64,000 nt of DNA from Parietaria judaica (GCA_954871525.1 OX940869.1:20798001-20862000), one strand, 5' to 3'; positions 43,570 through 55,787 are shown, numbered from the stretch's first letter. Notes: a model not told the origin generated them from the letters alone. A program made the numbers and translations.

Positions 43570-44734
43570 CCACTGTGATTCCAAAATCCAAAAATCTCAA
43601 ACTCACCAAGAAATTGATGGCGAAAGAAGCCTCTGCTTTGGACTTTGTGTCCTCTACTATTTCCGATTTGAAGCAATGTTTAGTTTTGTTCTCACAAGTC
43701 TTTTGATTGTTCTCGCTTTGATTTCTAGGGCTTCTGGTTTGGTTTGTTTGGATTTTTGTGTTTTTTATTTGTCACTGATTAGGTTCCTTTTTTCGCGCAC
43801 ATCTGCTCTGGTTGTTTGTTTGTCATGTCTTGCAGATCCTTTTGTTGATGCCAATCATGTTGCGACCTCGCCGGAGTTGGCTCCTGTACCTGATCTTGCC
43901 TCAACAGAGTGTGAAGCCCCTGCGGTCGCAAAACACAAGGCCAACCTGCTCAACATTGCCAAACAGATCATCTCATAAGCCTCTGGACCCTTGAAGTATC
44001 CAACCCCTCTTGAAAATCCAGATATTCCCACAAGTGCAGCCACATCTGTCCCGATGGCTTCTTCAAACCCAAGCCCTAAGACGTACAAAATGGTCAGAGC
44101 TAACAGGGGAAGACTCTCGATATACACCTACAAATCCATGCGCAAAGAACTTGCTCGCAAGGCGATTCATGATGTCCATTCTCCTAATGATGTGCTTGAT
44201 CTTGCCTCTTCTGTTGCGTGTGAGGATGCCAATCTCCTCCTTGGTCTGGGAATTGAAGCCTCTTTTGTTCCCCCAACTCTTGCGGTGGCTACACCCACCG
44301 ATGACTGCACCAAGGAGTCCTCACCTTCGCCGGTCCTACCGTGTCACTCTCCGGTGGTGTCAGTGACCCCAGAAGCCGTTCCGTCTCCTCCACTGATCCC
44401 TCAGAAAGATGTCGAGTCTGAGGTGTCGGTGGCCGCTAAAGATTTGCCAACACCTTCACTGGTCCCTTCGCCACCTCGTGTGACGGCGTCAATGACCAAA
44501 GATGTCCACACAAGTCCACCTCCCACTACGAAGACTCCTGCACCTACTGGAGATGTCATGCATGCTGAGCTTCCCCCAATTGATGAAGCTACCGATGTTG
44601 ATCCAGCTACGGGGGAACGTCTTCACCCTCTTGGCGCGCCTTCTGCTCAAGTTCCTCCGGACTTCTCTGTCCCTGCCAGGATAGTCCTTGTGGATGTGGA
44701 TACTGATGACGATGTGCCCATCTGCAAGATTTAA
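43570..44734 (+). pseudogene. Env-position ORF of the SIRE-type element
   Basis: Downstream of the pol stop lies a proline/serine-rich reading frame in two parts. About 43530-43680 (PPRRSSRLGLSYPTVIPKSK) and 43836-44734 are separated by a probable intron ending CTTGCAG at 43835. An in-frame TAA at 43976-43978 breaks the second part, which has a basic segment (NRGRLSIYTYKSMRKELARK) and then Pro/Ser/Thr-rich sequence. SIRE elements carry an env-like ORF here, whose function is unproven. No signal peptide or clear transmembrane helix was recognised, so the assignment rests on position. Confidence 0.45.
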
Positions 44735-44848
44735 AAGATAAAGGCTCCTGCTCAGCCTTCAGCATCTGTCCAGCCATCCAAGCCTCCATCCTCAAAGGCT
44801 CCTGCTCAAGCTGCTAAGAAAAAGAAGAAGGTGTTGGAAATTGGTACT
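44735..44848 (+). other. End of SIRE remnant
   Basis: Still Pro/Ser/Lys-rich in translation (SKPPSSKAPAQAAKKKKK) beyond the stop at 44732. It ends at the junction with the minus-strand Copia primer site. Confidence 0.4.
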
Positions 44849-46590
44849 GCTCTGATACCAATTGTAGGGATTGAATTCTCGGAATCTGTGAATATTATCG
44901 CGAATCATACCGCCGAACCGTGCGGGTAACATTTAAAAAATTATTTTAAGTGTAAAACATGTTAACCGAGCAACGGTCCGAACATCGGATGATAACCATA
45001 TTACAAGATCTGATAAATATTAGGTAATTTAATATTCATAAATCATTATTAATAATCTAGTCTGTAGGAAATAAATAAAAGCAGTAAATGGTCGCATTTA
45101 TTAGCCCAATGCATAAGGCCGTACCTCAGTTGTTGACTTCCGGCCGCGCGTTCTGAACTTGGCAGGGCTCCGCCGGTGTTGAGGGAAACACCCGTGATCT
45201 TCTGGGATATTCTCCTAGATTCCTCGTACCAATGCGTGGGCTTCGCCGGCAGGACTCCGTCGCAAATTTTAACAGATGGTTCTTTTTAAGCTTCCGGAGA
45301 ACTAAGGGGGCGTTTGGTTATAGTCTCCGAGACCAGTTTCTGGTTTTGGTTTCAAACAGTGTCATATTGGTTTCGCAGACCACGTTTGGTTGCCAGTTGT
45401 CTCTGTTTTCCGAGACCGATCTCGCAGACCACTGAAATTTTAATGAAGGAAAACAGAAAACGACTTGAAGTTGTTTTCTGTCTTTGGTCTTCAACTCAAT
45501 ATAGTACAAAATAAAACGATAATAATATATTATCATTCTATAATATTATTCTACTATATATAATAAGATATTAACTATGAAATTAACTTATATAATAAAT
45601 TATTAAAATCATTTCTATATATAATAATAAATTTTAATGATATTACTATCATATTAACAAATATACTTAAATTATGTATATTATTAAATATTAACTTAAT
45701 TACAATGATATAAACTCTTGAACGGAATATTTACTATATATTACATTATTTAAACATGTAATTAGAGCCATGAAATATGAATAATTTTTTGTATTATATG
45801 GCAAATATTTTTTAAACATAATATTAATATATATTACTTTCAAATAAAACAAACTTTCTTTTTAGTAACATAAATTGTGTTTTATTGTATTTTTTTTCAT
45901 TTATATTCAACCACAAATTAACAAAAAATTAACCAAACAGTGTTTCAAAAATCAAACTCCCAAACTGGTTTGGTAGACAAAACTCTCAGACTGGTTTCCC
46001 AAACCAATTCGCAAAACTGGTTTCCCAAACCAGTTAACCAAACGCCACCTAAGTCTCTTAAGCCGAACAAGAGAGAGAGATCAGTGGAAAAATTCGCAGA
46101 CCCTTAAGGAGAGGGAGAGTTCGAATTTTTCTCTACTGTAATCGAATTAGAGAAATTTTCTCCCCTAAAACTCGAATTCTTTAATTAAATATAATTAATT
46201 ATTTCAATCCAATGGTCTAGATTTAATCTTATCTACATCCAAGGGATATAATTAATTAGGGATTTAATTAAATAAGAAAGATTTGGATAAAATAAAAAAT
46301 CCAATCTTATCTTCTTATCTTTGAAATTCGAATATATATATATATATATATATATATAATAAAATTCGAATTGTAATTATCTAGATCCAACGGTTGAGAT
46401 AAATCTTTAAACCGATCTAATGGATCAAATTAATTTAGAATAAAATCAAATATCTAAAGACTTGATAAGACCTAATTCGATTTTATCCTTTTACATAATT
46501 CGAAAATTATTTATTATATATATATATATATAATTAATTTCCAATCCGACGGTAAAGATTGAATCTTAGACTGATCTAACAGATACAATT
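44849..46590 (-). mobile_element. Copia LTR, minus strand, with primer site
   Basis: GCTCTGATACCA at 44849-44860 is the reverse of the tRNA-Met primer site TGGTATCAGAGC. The LTR begins at 44863 (TGTAGGGATTG, normally TGTTGGGAATC) and runs right. The element's internal region is missing beyond the primer site, where SIRE sequence begins. The LTR contains the MITE at 45306-46049 and is cut by the Gypsy LTR at 46591; its remainder would lie beyond this window. Confidence 0.8.
45306..46049. mobile_element. Tourist-like (PIF/Harbinger) MITE, 744 bp
   Basis: Terminal inverted repeats GGGGGCGTTTGGTT and AACCAAACGCCACC (one mismatch), flanked by TAA at 45303-45305 and 46050-46052, the typical 3-bp target of PIF/Harbinger elements. 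Other copies of this LTR lack it and read AACTAAGTCTCTTAAGCC across the site. AT-rich inside, no transposase. Both ends repeat CTGGTTT/AAACCAG words. Confidence 0.85.
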
Positions 46591-46749
46591 TGTTATGTGC
46601 ATTTTTCGTAACATATAAAAATTGGGCCCCCTTTGGCAAAGGTCAAAGCCCGTTAAGAAAAGTCAAAGCCTGTCATGGTAAGTCAAGGCCCATCACCAAC
46701 ACCAAAAGCCCGGGACCGAATAACTAAGACATTGGCGAGGCCCAGGGTC

Positions 46750-46932
46750 CAAAAGGCGACGAGGCGACGAAGCCGACGAGGTGACAAGACGACAAGCCGA
46801 CAAGCCGACGAGGCGACAAAGCCGACGAGGCGACGAAGCCGACGAGGCGACGAAGCCGACGAGGCGACGAAGCCGACAAGGCGACGAAGCCGGCAAGGCG
46901 ACGAAGCCGGCAAGGCGACGAGGCGACAAGCC
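46750..46932. repeat. 17-bp tandem repeats in the Gypsy LTR
   Basis: Units of GACGAGGCGACGAAGCC with variants (GACAAGGCGACGAAGCC, GGCAAGGCGACGAAGCC). It lies upstream of the LTR TATA box. The Arg/Asp-rich ORFs here are products of the repeat. Confidence 0.9.
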
Positions 46933-47844
46933 CCCTCGTCATAACTTGACGAGGGCGTAACTTGTAATCATTCTACACGACGAGGAGATCCGAGGCCACG
47001 AAGATCTCCGGGAAATCCTCCGGATTTCCCCGAACACAACAAGCGGACTTGCGGACAACCCGAAGACATCGAAGACGAATCAAGAAGCACCGACGACCCT
47101 TTTCACAAAGGAGAAACTCGCAAGCCCCTGGAGGTGCAATATTCAGGGAATTCGCCGACCCCTGAAGGTGCAGTTATCAGGGAATTCGCAGGCCCCTAGG
47201 AGGTGCAATTTCAGGGAGTTGGTTTTCCTATAAATAGGAGCCTTCTCCTCCTCATTTCCACACTCACTCACAACTTTCTCCAGAGCATCTCTCTCTAGCT
47301 TTCTCTCTCTAGAAAACTCGCCTACTTTTAAGGAGGAAAGGGCTTGAGTTAAGAGCTGAGATTGATCTAGAAGCAGAGTCTTAGGCCTGAGAAGAAAGGT
47401 CGAGATAGGAAGGAGCGTTACCACCTGCGAGGTCGACAGAGGAAGGAGCATCCCTTCGTCAGGATAAGGCCCCTCGTCATACGAGGCCACCTACCCCGGC
47501 AAGGTCGACAGAGGAGCACACCTCGTCAGGTCAAGGCTCTCGCTGTACTTCGCGAACACGAGGGAAGTTCGACGGTGAGTTTGCCGACACCAACGAGGTC
47601 AACGAAGAACACATCACGCCGGTAATACCCAGCCATCGGGCCAAGGGTCACCCCCGCGCCGCCTACAATGGTACTTCCGACGAGTCAAACCACATCGTCA
47701 TTCACCCTCCGTTTATCACTAACCCCGAACTACGTGGGACCTGATTCTCTTAAACTAAGATATGTAGGCAGCCTCACCCAACCATAAGCGACGGGGCACG
47801 GGCCCATTCTACCCTTTTTTGCAGGTCCTCCCTCGCCATAGGAG

Positions 47845-49714
47845 TGTTGGACATATGTGTCCTTAAACAAGATATTTTATCCATTTGTAAAAGATTATGA
47901 CAAGTCGTTGAATAAAGATGATACTTATTATGATAATCTTATTATAGTTTCTGGTAGAGTAAAATAGAATGTTTGATCCTTAGTTCATAAAGGATGCAAT
48001 TATGAATTATTATCACAACAGAGTCAATGTGAAGAAGAATTAATAATCATAATAAATGAACTTAAAATATCCGTGACCTGATTAACTGGGTGGGAGCCCA
48101 TTAATCGTATAAAGGTCATTAATGTGACTAAGTGATAATCCTATTCTGGATTTTGTGTGTGTCACACTCACTAGAAGTGCATTAAGTATGAAGTGTCTTC
48201 ATACTGGACTGGACCTGACTTAAACTCCGGAAGTTATCATATAAGACCGTCATTGATAACTTGGAGTTGAGTCACTAGTAGATGATCAAATGGATATTCG
48301 ATCTAAGTCCTGAGTGATCTTGAGTCCAAACTGCTGGCTTGATTGTTCTTTGATTTAACCGTTGAAGAACACAATATATTTTGGGACCACTGTTATTTTG
48401 GGAACATGATAGTCAGCAGTAAGGGTAGCTTAGTCATAGACATGGGCATCACACAGCTCTCTTCAGAGTGATGATGATTCGAAACCATAAGTGGGTTACT
48501 CATAATATTACTGACTGAGTCAAGGATGAAAATGCAATGAAGGGCATAACAGTAGAAACCGCCTGCTCGTGTGTGGATCATCAAGTGAAAGATCAATAAC
48601 CCAAATTTGATTGTATCAATGGATACCCTGCTGTTATAAAGGGAATAATATATACCGTATCACTAAAGAGTGCAGCCTCGGGTCTATAGTGGAATCACTT
48701 CGAGGTTTGACGAACAACTAGCAGTTCGTTGGAGCTTAAGTGATACAGGCCCATGGTCCCCAGGATAGCTCCGTAACGGATGATACGTACGTGATTAAAA
48801 TACATTCTGGATAATGTTTAATCATTTGGCTTGACTTATAAAACTGAAAGGTCTGTGTCAGACGTCAGATAGTTTTATCGTTAGCGTGGCAAAAGTACCA
48901 TATTTTGGTACACGAAATTAACTGATAAAAGAAAGTTAGAGTTTAGATTTTCTATCTGCACCATATTGTTGGAAATTAAATTCTAAGCAACTTTGCTTTT
49001 TGAACCAAGTCATTTCGACTTACGGTTAGTGATTTATGGATTTTCTAAGTTTGTGATCGGTTCGATAAACTTTGAAATTAAATCACATGTCACGAATTTA
49101 AATGATGGTGTGGCACCATGACATTTTAATGTGTGATATTGAGATCAAGAAATATTAATATAATTTAATTATTTGGATTTAATTATTAATATCTTATTAA
49201 TAATTAATTAATAATTAATAGATTTATATTAATAAATAAAAATATATATTTATATGTGTAAATTCGAATTAGGGTTTCATATATGAAACCCTAGCTAAAT
49301 TCGAATGGTATGATTTGGTCTTTCCAAATTTGCGGCAAAGTACCAAATGTTTTGGTATTTTAGCAAATCCCTAAAATCAATATTATCCATTGGATCGGTT
49401 ATGATTTAATATCAACCGTTGGATTAGGATATTGATAAATTCAAAATTAATAACTTGGTGACCAAGTTTTATTTTTCGAATATGGTTAATTAATTATATC
49501 CGTTAGATCGGTCTAAGATTTAATCTTTACCGTCGGATTGAAAATTAATTAATTATATATATTTATATATTTTTCGAATTATGGTTTATGGATAAATTCG
49601 AAATTGTTTTTTAATAAATCTTTTTATATTTAACTTTATCCTAAACTAATTTGATCCATTAGATCGGTTTAAAGATTTATCTCAACCGTTGGATCTAGAT
49701 AATCATAATTCGAA

Positions 49715-49746
<32 letters not shown>

Positions 49747-50527
49747 ATTCGAATTTTATAAAGATAAGAAGATAAGATTGGATTTTGATTTTATCCTAAT
49801 CTTTCTTATTTAATTAAATCACTAATTAATTATATCCATTGGATTTAGATGAGATTATATCTGGACCATTGGATTAAGATAATTAATTATATTTAAATAT
49901 ATGAAATTCGAAATTAGGGTGGGAATTTCTCCAATTCGGTTACGGTTTGAGCCTATAAATAGGAGGCTCATTGTACACATTTTTCACACCTTTCCCCAGA
50001 GAAAAATTCGAAATCTCCCTCTCCCTCAGGGTCTGCGAATTTTCTCTCTGATCTCTCTTTTCTGGTTCGGCTTAGGAGACTATTTCTCCGGAAGCTTAAA
50101 AAGAACCATCAGTTAAAATTTTGCGACGGAGTCCTGCCGGCGAAGCCCACGCTTCGGTACGAGGATTCCAGGAGAATATCCCGAAAGATCACGGGAGTTT
50201 CCCTCAGAACCGGCGGAGCCCTGCCTGATTCAGAACGCGCAGCCGGAAGTCATCAATAGAGGTACGGCCTTATGCATTGGGTTAATAAATGCAACCATTT
50301 ACTGCTTTCTATTTATTTCCTATTATGACTAGATTATTAATAATGATATATGAATATTAAATTACATAATATTTATCAGATCTTGTGAAATGGTTATTAT
50401 CCGATATCCGGACCGTTGGACGGATAACAAGTTATTCCGCTTTAAATTAAGTTTTAAATGTTACCCGTACGGTTCGGAGGTACAATTCGTGATAATTTTC
50501 AAGGAATCTGAGACGTGATTCCCAACA
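47845..50527 (+). mobile_element. 5' LTR of the complete Copia element
   Basis: TGTTGGACATATGTGTCC to GATTCCCAACA. TATA box at 49954-49961. A 24-bp perfect palindrome at 49270-49293 carries the plant telo-box AAACCCTA on both strands. (TA)n near 49723-49745. Confidence 0.9.
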
Positions 50528-50529
50528 AT

Positions 50530-50541
50530 TGGTATCAGAGC
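50530..50541 (+). promoter_or_regulatory. Primer binding site (initiator tRNA-Met)
   Basis: TGGTATCAGAGC two bases after the LTR, the usual Copia primer site complementary to the 3' end of initiator tRNA-Met. Confidence 0.9.
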
Positions 50542-52404
50542 CATGGTTCAAGGATAAATAATTACGTAATTTAAATAATGGGTTTAAGAACGAATTATTT
50601 GATGAATAAAATTAATTATTTAAAATTGAAATTTTGAATTTCTAGATATTTTAAATATTAATTTAAAATAAGAAAATTACCCGACCCGAATAATCGGACC
50701 GGGTGGTTGGACCGGGCGGCCCTTGGCAGCCCAACCCGAGAATGACGCGAACAGGGGCTGCCGCTGCAGCCCCAGGTTGTTCGCCAGGGCAAAGCCCACG
50801 GGCCAGGCCATCGGGCAAGGCTCTCGCCAAGGCAACTTGGCCAGGGCAAGGGCACCCGTGTGGGCTTGGCGGGCTGGCCGCAGGCCACGCTGCCTGGCAG
50901 CGGTATGGGCCTGCTGGTCCAGCCCGAAGGGCTCGGGTACTGCCCTGGCCCACCTGTGGGCTGTCCCTGCCCATTCCACGGGCATGTGGGCCCGGACTTA
51001 AGCCCGGAGGGCCCACGTGCAATTTTTATATGGGTCGGATTTTTATTCCGACCAGTATGCCGTGAATTAATTATTAATTATTATTAATGAAATTAATATT
51101 TATGAATTAAAATTAATTATGATTAATTAATGTGAATTAAAATATGGATGTTATTTCCGGATAAATAACATTGTCTTATTTTAATTAATTCATAAAATTA
51201 AATATGGATGTTATTTAATAATTAAATAACATTGTCTTATTTAATAAATTAAAATATGGATGATAATATTCGAAGAATAATATCATTGTCTTATTTTAAT
51301 ATTTCATAAATAATTATTAAAGGGCATTAAAATGTTTAATGATAATTCTTAGAGAATAAGTATCATTAACATAAAATTATAAATATTCATCATAGATATA
51401 ATTTGTTATAACCTATTTTCATAACCCTCAAACATAGTGTCTATGTTTAGATCATTATTAATATGTCTATATAGGATAGATATAAATAATAAAGAGTAAA
51501 TGTAAAAGTGTTAATTATTAGTCGGAAAAATTTCAAACGTACAATCTTGCCTAAGGAAGAGGGAATCAAAAGTGGGGCCGGTTCTCCATCCACTTCTGGG
51601 TGACCGGTTAGGACCCCTCCCATCGACCTGGAGAGCGTACAGTTTGATCTATCACTACCGACGAAATAATAAACACATCTTTAGGGCTTATTTAAAATTA
51701 CGTGTCGTAGTAAATAAAGCCAAAATATAAACTTTTAATATGTCATTAATAGACAGTTTATATAATAAGTTTTTATAACTTAGAAATTAAAAACGTTATT
51801 TCCTAAAAACAATGGCAAGTATAGAATAAAACAAAGGTCTCCATTATTACTGTCACAAGGTCTGCTAACCACACCGCCTCGAGTCACCCTAGTGTGTCCA
51901 TTCCCTAAGGAAGGTGTGCTTGTGGAAGGTTTGACACCGTGATAGTTCCAAAAGAATATGGGGACGGAGGAATCTTGGAAATGGACCGCGAGTCACCCTA
52001 GAGTGACCATTCCCTAAGGACGACGTTTCCAAGAGGATCCCGAGAACCGAAAATAATGGGTTAAGCTTGCATGGAAGTTGGTGCTTACTGACCGTCTATG
52101 GTGATAGTTAATAATCATAGAGGACTTTTGTAGTTATTGTTATGAATATTAATTAAGTTTATGACTAAAACTTAGTTTAACCAAACTACACGGTTGATAC
52201 CGCGAGTCACCCTAGAGTGACCATGCCACTAAGGATGGCAACGACGTGTACAGTCGGTTAAATTATCACGAAATAGTTAAAAGGGTTTATTTAACGTTTT
52301 TCCCAGAACATGTTTGCATCATGTAACTATTTCAAATAAAATATTTTTCTAAACATTCTACCTATAATAAAGTTTAATAAGTTTCTTTTTCAAAGCCAGT
52401 TAAA
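50542..52404 (+). other. Untranslated leader of the complete Copia element
   Basis: 1.86 kb before the first coding ATG. It contains a GC-rich island (50690-51020) in otherwise AT-rich DNA, short TGAATTAAAATATGGATG-type repeats (51120-51290), and three copies of a GTCAC-6 nt-GTGAC motif followed by a CCATTCCCTAAGGA-like sequence (51881, 51991, 52205). The last part matches the leader of the minus-strand Copia element at 6256-7290. Confidence 0.6.
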
Positions 52405-53961
52405 ATGTCCTTCGACAAACAAGAAACGGAAAAGTCTGCTCTGACGCTGAGGTCTCAAAATCAAAGCAATCTGGTAAAAGTCACAAAATCCCTAAGCAAG
52501 CTGGCCATGAGTGGATCTTCGGAGAAACTTGGAATGGCAGATCAGAATGCTATAAGCTCTCTAAACAAAAGTAAGATAATTGATGGAAACCAGGAAGAAT
52601 TCTTCCAGAATGGGAGTACAAGTAATGTTAATCATTCAACATTAGAATCATGTTTCGTGGACAACTCATCCTTCAACTGGATGTTGGATTCAGGAGCAAA
52701 CGATCATGCGTGCAATTCTCTTCAGTCTCTTGACAAATTAGAAGAGATAAATGAAGGACCAACTTTAAAAGTAGGAAACGGGGAATTCCTACAAGCAAAA
52801 GCAGTAGGGAATTTGCGACTGACATTTGGAAATAAGTATTTATTTGTTGATAATGTGTACTATTATCCAAATGTCTGCAGAAATATACTTTCTGCTTATC
52901 TGTTGTACAAACAAGGATATACTCTAAACTTTCGTGGATCCCATTGGGTCATCACAAAGGATGGAGTATATATTTGTACTGCTAAAGCAGAAAATGGATT
53001 ATATATCCTAAAACCAGATTATGGTAGCTGTATGAATACTGAGATGTTTAAATTGGCAATGCCAAAGTCAGTCAAGAAACCCAAGATTGATAATGATGTT
53101 CAAACGTACCTGTGGCATTTAAGATTGGGTCATATTAATCTAGACAGGATAAACAGGCTGGTAAAGGATGGACCCCTTAAAGAACTAACAATCGGTTCTT
53201 TGCCTGTTTACGAATCCTGTATAGAGGCTAAAATGACTAAGAGACCTTTTTCGGTAAAAGGTCAAAGAGCCACTAAACCATTAGAACTCGTCCATTCAGA
53301 TGTATGTGGTCCCATGAACATACAAGGAAGGGGAGGAATTGAATACTTCGTCACTTTCATTGACGATTATTCAAGATATGGTTACGTTTATCTCATGGCT
53401 AAGAAATCTGAAACCTTGGGTAAGTTCAGAGAATTTCTAGCAGAGGCTGAGAATCAACTTGGACTATCATTGAAGTCTCTTCGATCTGATCGAGGAGGAG
53501 AATACCTAGATCACGAGTTCTGCGACCTCTTGATCGAGAAAGGTATAACATCTCAACTAACAGCTCCTGGCACACCGGAACAAAATGGTGTTGCAGAAAG
53601 GAGAAATAGGACCTTACTGGAAATGGTAAGGTCAATGTTAAGTTATTCATCACTACCCAATTCATTCTGGGGATATGCTTTGTTAACGGCTACGAACATT
53701 CTAAATGTTGTACCGTCAAAATCTGTTTCTAAAACGCCCGTCGAATTATGGAATGGCAGAATACCAAATCTGCGACATTACAGAATTTGGGGATGTCCTG
53801 CACATGTGCGGACTGGAAACAAGAATAAATTGGAATCACGAACGGAAGTTTGTCTGTTTGTAGGATATTCCAAAGAGACTAAAGAGGTTTGTTTTATAGT
53901 CCAGAAAGTAAGAAAGTATTTGTCTCTACAAATGCTACTTTTCTTGAGCAAGATTATATGA
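52405..53961 (+). pseudogene. Copia protease-integrase frame
   Basis: 518 codons. Protease active site LDSGAND at residues 94-100. GAG-pre-integrase zinc region H238, H243 (WHLRLGH) with C272, but the other expected Cys is Tyr (VYESC). Integrase catalytic triad D299, D362 (SDRGGE) and E398 (NGVAE) is intact with the D-35-E spacing. The first 90 codons have no gag-like matrix/capsid or zinc knuckle. A base appears to be lost near 53885, so the frame runs out of pol into a stop at 53961 while pol continues in another frame from 53889. Confidence 0.85.
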
Positions 53962-55787
53962 CAAACTTCAAACCTCGAAGTAAAGTTGTACTCGAGGAGC
54001 TGTCAGGTGACAAGGTCACAATATCTCCAACAGTGCATGTTGTCGAAGATAATGCGGAAACCACGGTCCCAAATCAGAACCAAGGGGTACTCAGACGTAG
54101 TGGGAGGTTCAAAAGACCTGTTGAGCGCTACGAGCACACCCAGTTGGAATTTCACCTAGCTGTCACAGACACTAGCGTTGAAGATCCCATAGGCTACGAG
54201 CAAGCTATGGTTGATCCTGATAAGGGAGAATGGCAGGAAGCCATGAACAAAGAAGAAATAGAATCAATGGATTCTAATGAAGTCTGGGAACTTGTAGACT
54301 TACCAGATGGTTTCAAAACCATTGGCTGTAAGTGGGTATACAAGCGAAAGAGAGGAGTGGACGGGAATGTTGAAACCTTCAAGGCTAGACTAGTGGCAAA
54401 GGGTTTTAGCCAGAGGGAAGGTATTGATTTCGATGAGACCTTCGCTCCAGTCGCTAAGTACAAGTCCATCAGGATTCTCATGGCCATAGCCTGTAGTCTC
54501 AATTACGAGATTTGGCAGATGGACGTCAAAACCGCCTTCCTGAACGGGTACATTGACGAAAACATCTATATGGACCAACCAGAAGGGTTCGTGCAACAGG
54601 GTCAAGAAGGGAAGGTATGCAGATTACTCAAATCCATCTATGGATTGAAGCAAGCTTCCAGATCCTGGAATCTAAGGTTCGATGAAACCATCAAAACCTA
54701 TGGATTCATTCAAAACGTCACTGAGGCCTGCATTTATAAGCTCAACGACGAAACCGTGGAAATTTTTCTTGTTTTGTACGTCGACAATATTCTTCTCATT
54801 GGAAACAGTGTGAAGAAATTATCGGACGTGAAGGCGTGGCTATCTACGCAGTTCCAAATGAAGGACATGGGAGAAGCCAGTTATGTTCTTGGGATCCGCA
54901 TTTTCAGGGATCGCAACAACAAGCTTATGGCCTTATCTCAAGCAACTTACATTGATAAGGTGCTTGAACGTTTTGCAATGGCAAACTCCAAGGGTGGTAA
55001 TTTACCAACCAGACATGGAGTGTTCCTTAGCAGGAAACAGTGCCCAACTTCTCCGGAAGAGCAAGATGTGATAAGGCGAATACCCTATGCTTCAGCAGTG
55101 GGAAGTCTGATGTACGCTATGCAGTGTACTAGGCCAGACATCTGTTACACTGTGGGAATTGTTAGCAGATACCAATCCAACCCTGGTATGGCTCACTGGA
55201 CAGCAGTGAAGAACATTCTCAAGTATCTTTGGAGAACGAGAGACTATATGTTAGTGTTTTCAGGATCAGAACTGAATCCACTAGGATACACTGATTCAGA
55301 CTTTATGTCTGATAGAGACGCAAGAAAATCAACGTCGGGAGCAGTGTTCACCCTTGCTGGTGGAGCGATATTCTGGAGAAGCGTAAAGCAATCTTGTATC
55401 GCAGATTCCACAATGGAAGCTGAATACATGGCAACTTGTGAGGCAGCCAAAAAATTAGTTTGGCTCAAGAATTTCGACATAGAGCTGGGAATTGTTCCAG
55501 ATGTAGATGGGCCCCAAACACTATACTGTGACAACAGTGGTGCGGTGGCAAATTCTAAAGAGCCCAGAGACCACAACAAGGCGAAACATATAGAACGCAA
55601 ATACCATCTCATAAGAGAAATAGTGCGTTGTGGCGACGTAAGGGTTGTGAAAATAGCTTCGGAAGACAATCTGGCTGATCCATTCACCAAGACGTTGCCA
55701 GAGAAAATATTCAGGAGGCATCTGGAGAGTATGGGTCTGAAAGACATGGGTCATCGCCATAGGAGTGTTGGACATATGTGTCCTTAA
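53889..55787 (+). pseudogene. Copia reverse transcriptase-RNase H frame
   Basis: About 630 codons continuing pol after the frameshift. RT begins near the WVYKRKRG...FKARLVAKGF block and keeps QMDVKTAFLNG and YGLKQASRSW, but the catalytic YVDD box is YVDN (54777-54788), a single G-to-A change of an essential metal-binding Asp. RNase H follows (YTDSDFMSDRDARKSTSG, STMEAEYMA, LADPFTKTLPEKIF). The frame overruns into the 3' LTR because the usual stop and polypurine segment are replaced (see 55755-55766). Confidence 0.9.
55755..55766 (+). other. Polypurine tract replaced by a copy of the 5' flank
   Basis: TCGCCATAGGAG precedes the 3' LTR. The identical 12 bases precede the 5' LTR (47833-47844), where AGGAG is the target duplication. 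The sister element has a normal AAGTGGGAGAT tract in this position (3393-3403). Confidence 0.8.

Noticed and set aside
46675..46944. Arg/Asp-rich ORFs on both strands
   Set aside because: Produced by the 17-bp repeat, which is open in all frames.
50658..51087. ORFs of 70-120 codons on both strands in the GC-rich leader
   Set aside because: GC-rich composition leaves few stops; no frame resembles gag and none is preferred.
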